This document shows positions 62,003 to 64,000 of a stretch of 64,000 bases of DNA, one piece after another. This DNA comes from CAVRCA01 sp963719345 (GTDB lineage: Bacteria > Pseudomonadota > Alphaproteobacteria > Acetobacterales > Acetobacteraceae): assembly GCA_963719345.1 (NCBI GenBank), contig CAVRCA010000001.1:496001-560000 (forward strand), given 5' to 3'. Position 1 is the stretch's first letter; each line of letters starts with the position of its first letter. A model generated the notes under the pieces. That model had not been told where the DNA came from. It did no database searches and saw only the letters and a list, made by a program, of their open reading frames with translations. The translations under genes and the position numbers were made by a program.

Positions 62003-64000
62003 ATGACCCTGATCCGTGAAATCGACTACGGCACCCCGATCCGCGCGGCCGACATCGGCGTGACCCTCACCATCGACGGCCAGGCGGTGACGGTGCCCAA
62101 GGGCACCTCGGTCATGGCGGCGGCGGCCACGCTGGGCACCGCAGATTCCAAAGCTGTGCGCGACCGACAGCCTGGAGCCGTTCGGCTCCTGCCGGCTGTG
62201 CCTGGTGCAGATCGAGGGCCGGCGCGGCACCCCGGCCTCCTGCACCACGCCCGCCGAAGAAGCGATGGTGGTGCACACGCAGAACACCCCACCTCGCCAA
62301 ACTCCGCCGCGGCGTGATGGAGCTCTACATCTCCGACCATCCGCTGGACTGCCTGACCTGCTCGGCCAACGGCGATTGCGAGTTGCAGGACATGGCCGGC
62401 GCGGTGGGGCTGCGCGAGGTGCGCTACGGCTATGAAGGCGCCAACCACCTCGACGCGCCCAAGGACGAGAGCAACCCGTATTTCACCTTCGAGGCGAGCA
62501 AGTGCATCGCTCTGCTCTCGCTGCGTGCGGGCGTGCGAGGAGATGCAGGGCACGTTCGCGCTGACGATTGACGGCCGCGGGTTCGCCTCGACGATCTCCG
62601 CCGGCGGCACCGACTTCATGGGCTCGGAATGCGTCTCCTGCGGCGCCTGCGTGCAGGCCTGCCCGACCGCGACCCTGAACGAGAAGTCCGTCATCGCCAT
62701 GGGCACGCCGGAGCACTCCGTCATCACCACCTGCGCCTATTGCGGCGTCGGCTGCTCCTTCAAGGCCGAGATGCAGGGCGAGACCGTCGTCCGCATGGTT
62801 CCTTACAAGGACGGCGGCGCGAACGAGGGCCATTCCTGCGTCAAGGGCCGCTTCGCCTTCGGCTACGCCACGCACAAGGACCGCAAGACCAAGCCGATGA
62901 TCCGCGCCGCGATCACCGATCCGTGGCGGGAGGTGAGCTGGGACGGAGGCGATCGCCCATGCCGCCAGCGAGTTCAAGCGCATCCAGGCGCGAATACGGC
63001 CGCGACGCGATCGGCGGCATCACCTCGTCGCGCTGCACCAACGAGGAAACCTTTCTGGTCCAGAAGCTGGTCCGCGGCGCCTTCGGCAACAACAACGTCG
63101 ACACCTGCGCCCGCGTCTGCCATTCGCCGACCGGCTACGGCCTGAAGACGACGCTCGGCACCTCGGCGGGCACGCAGGATTTCGCCTCCGTCGACCATGC
63201 GGACGTGATCCTGGTGATCGGCGCCAACCCGACCGACGGGCACCCGGTGTTCGCGTCGCGCATGAAGAAGCGGCTGCGGGCCGGGGCGAAGCTGATCGTC
63301 GCCGACCCGCGCCGGATCGACCTCGTGAAGTCGCCGCACGTTCGTGCGCAGCACCACCTGGCGCTGCTGCCCGGCACCAACGTCGCGCTGCTCAACGCGC
63401 TGGCGCACGTCATCGTCACCGAGGGGCTGATCGACGAGGACTACGTTCGCGAGCGCTGCGAGCTCGACGCGTTCGAGGGCTGGGCGCGGTTCATCGCGCT
63501 GGCGCACAACTCGCCGGAAGCGACCGAACGGCTGACGGGCGTTGCCGGCCGGCGAGGTTCGCGCGGCGGCGCGGCTGTACGCGACGGGCGGCAGCGCGGC
63601 GATCTACTACGGCCTGGGCGTCACCGAGCACAGCCAGGGCAGCACCACCGTCATGGCGATGGCGAACCTCGCCATGGCGACCGGCAACATCGGCAGGCTC
63701 GGCGGCGGCGTGAACCCGCTGCGCGGCCAGAACAACGTGCAGGGCTCCTGCGACATGGGCAGCTTCCCGCACGAGTTCAGCGGCTACCGCCACGTGTCGG
63801 ACGACGCCGCGCGCGAGATGTTCGAGGCGACCTGGGGCGTCCCGTTGTCGGCCGAGCCGGGCCTGCGCATCCCGAACATGCTGGACGAGGCGGTCGGCGG
63901 CACCTTCAAGGCGCTCTACATCCAGGGCGAGGACATCGCGCAGTCCGACCCCGACACGCAGCACGTCACCGCCGGGCTGCGGGCGATGGAATGCGTCGTC
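62003..64000 (+). CDS. fdsA: NAD-dependent formate dehydrogenase alpha subunit, 3' truncated, many frame breaks
   Basis: Molybdopterin subunit that oxidises formate to CO2. Pieces in order: ferredoxin domain (VTLTIDGQAVTVPKGTSVMA, SCRLCLVQIEGRRGTPASC), YISDHPLDCLTCSANGDCEL, CVSCGACVQACPTATLNEKS, the 4Fe-4S segment TTCAYCGVGCSFKAEMQG, then DTCARVCHSPTGYGLKTTLG, where cysteine (not selenocysteine) is the molybdenum ligand, and NIGRLGGGVNPLRGQNNVQG. At least six frame changes are needed in 2 kb (near 62150, 62300, 62515, 62945, 62990, 63540). All motifs are intact, so base errors are likely. The gene continues beyond 64000. Confidence 0.9.

Overview
The window is a GC-rich stretch of an alphaproteobacterial chromosome, most likely Rhodospirillales and probably Acetobacteraceae. 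The basis is gene order (tig-clpP-clpX-lon, nuoA to nuoN, coaX-rnj-DUF1467, proS-lolC-lolD-dnaE, rpsB-tsf), the short proline-tRNA ligase lacking the editing insertion, and the style of the S2, NuoI and ClpX proteins. The assignment comes from reading the proteins, not from a database search.

Layout. 0-38.6 kb is a conserved core block, nearly all on the minus strand. Read in the direction of transcription it runs tRNA-Leu, tig, clpP, clpX, lon, tRNA-Val, tRNA-Asp, the 14 complex I genes, coaX, RNase J, DUF1467, proS, lolC, lolD, dnaE, an MFS transporter, rpsB and tsf. Accessory genes have been dropped into this block: a DUF421/DUF1622 pair between the two tRNAs, a DUF6338 membrane protein with a tiny GGYRP-repeat protein between nuoF and nuoG, an acyltransferase between DUF1467 and proS, and an orphan periplasmic binding protein with an EthD protein between lolD and dnaE. 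birA and hupB, which I would expect in this order, are not seen.

38.6-57.5 kb is accessory and metabolic: an IclR regulator, an S49 peptidase with a flavin amine oxidase, a nucleotidyl cyclase/TPR protein followed by a PAP2-type phosphatase and a glutamic-peptidase (G1)-like protein, a thiolase with its DUF35 partner, a CYTH/CHAD protein with a cytochrome P450, rhodanese and cysteine synthase, then an islet with two orphan proteins, a dead serine recombinase and a truncated hydrolase, and finally a cyclopropane-fatty-acid-synthase-type enzyme, DUF2237 and GreB. 57.5-64 kb is a C1 dissimilation module: glutathione-dependent formaldehyde dehydrogenase, a secreted beta-propeller of the kind linked to PQQ-dependent catabolism, and the NAD-dependent formate dehydrogenase genes fdsG, fdsB and fdsA, the last running off the window. 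Together these would take formaldehyde to CO2 and NADH, and the NADH feeds the complex I encoded in the same window.

Sequence quality matters here. At least 17 genes carry single-base frame breaks, including essential ones (rpsB, dnaE, clpX, nuoI/nuoJ). Several repair exactly when one base of a short homopolymer is removed. The density is extreme in rpsB and fdsA near the two ends. I treat these as probable consensus errors and give the span of the intact gene. No CRISPR array, rRNA operon or intact insertion sequence was seen.
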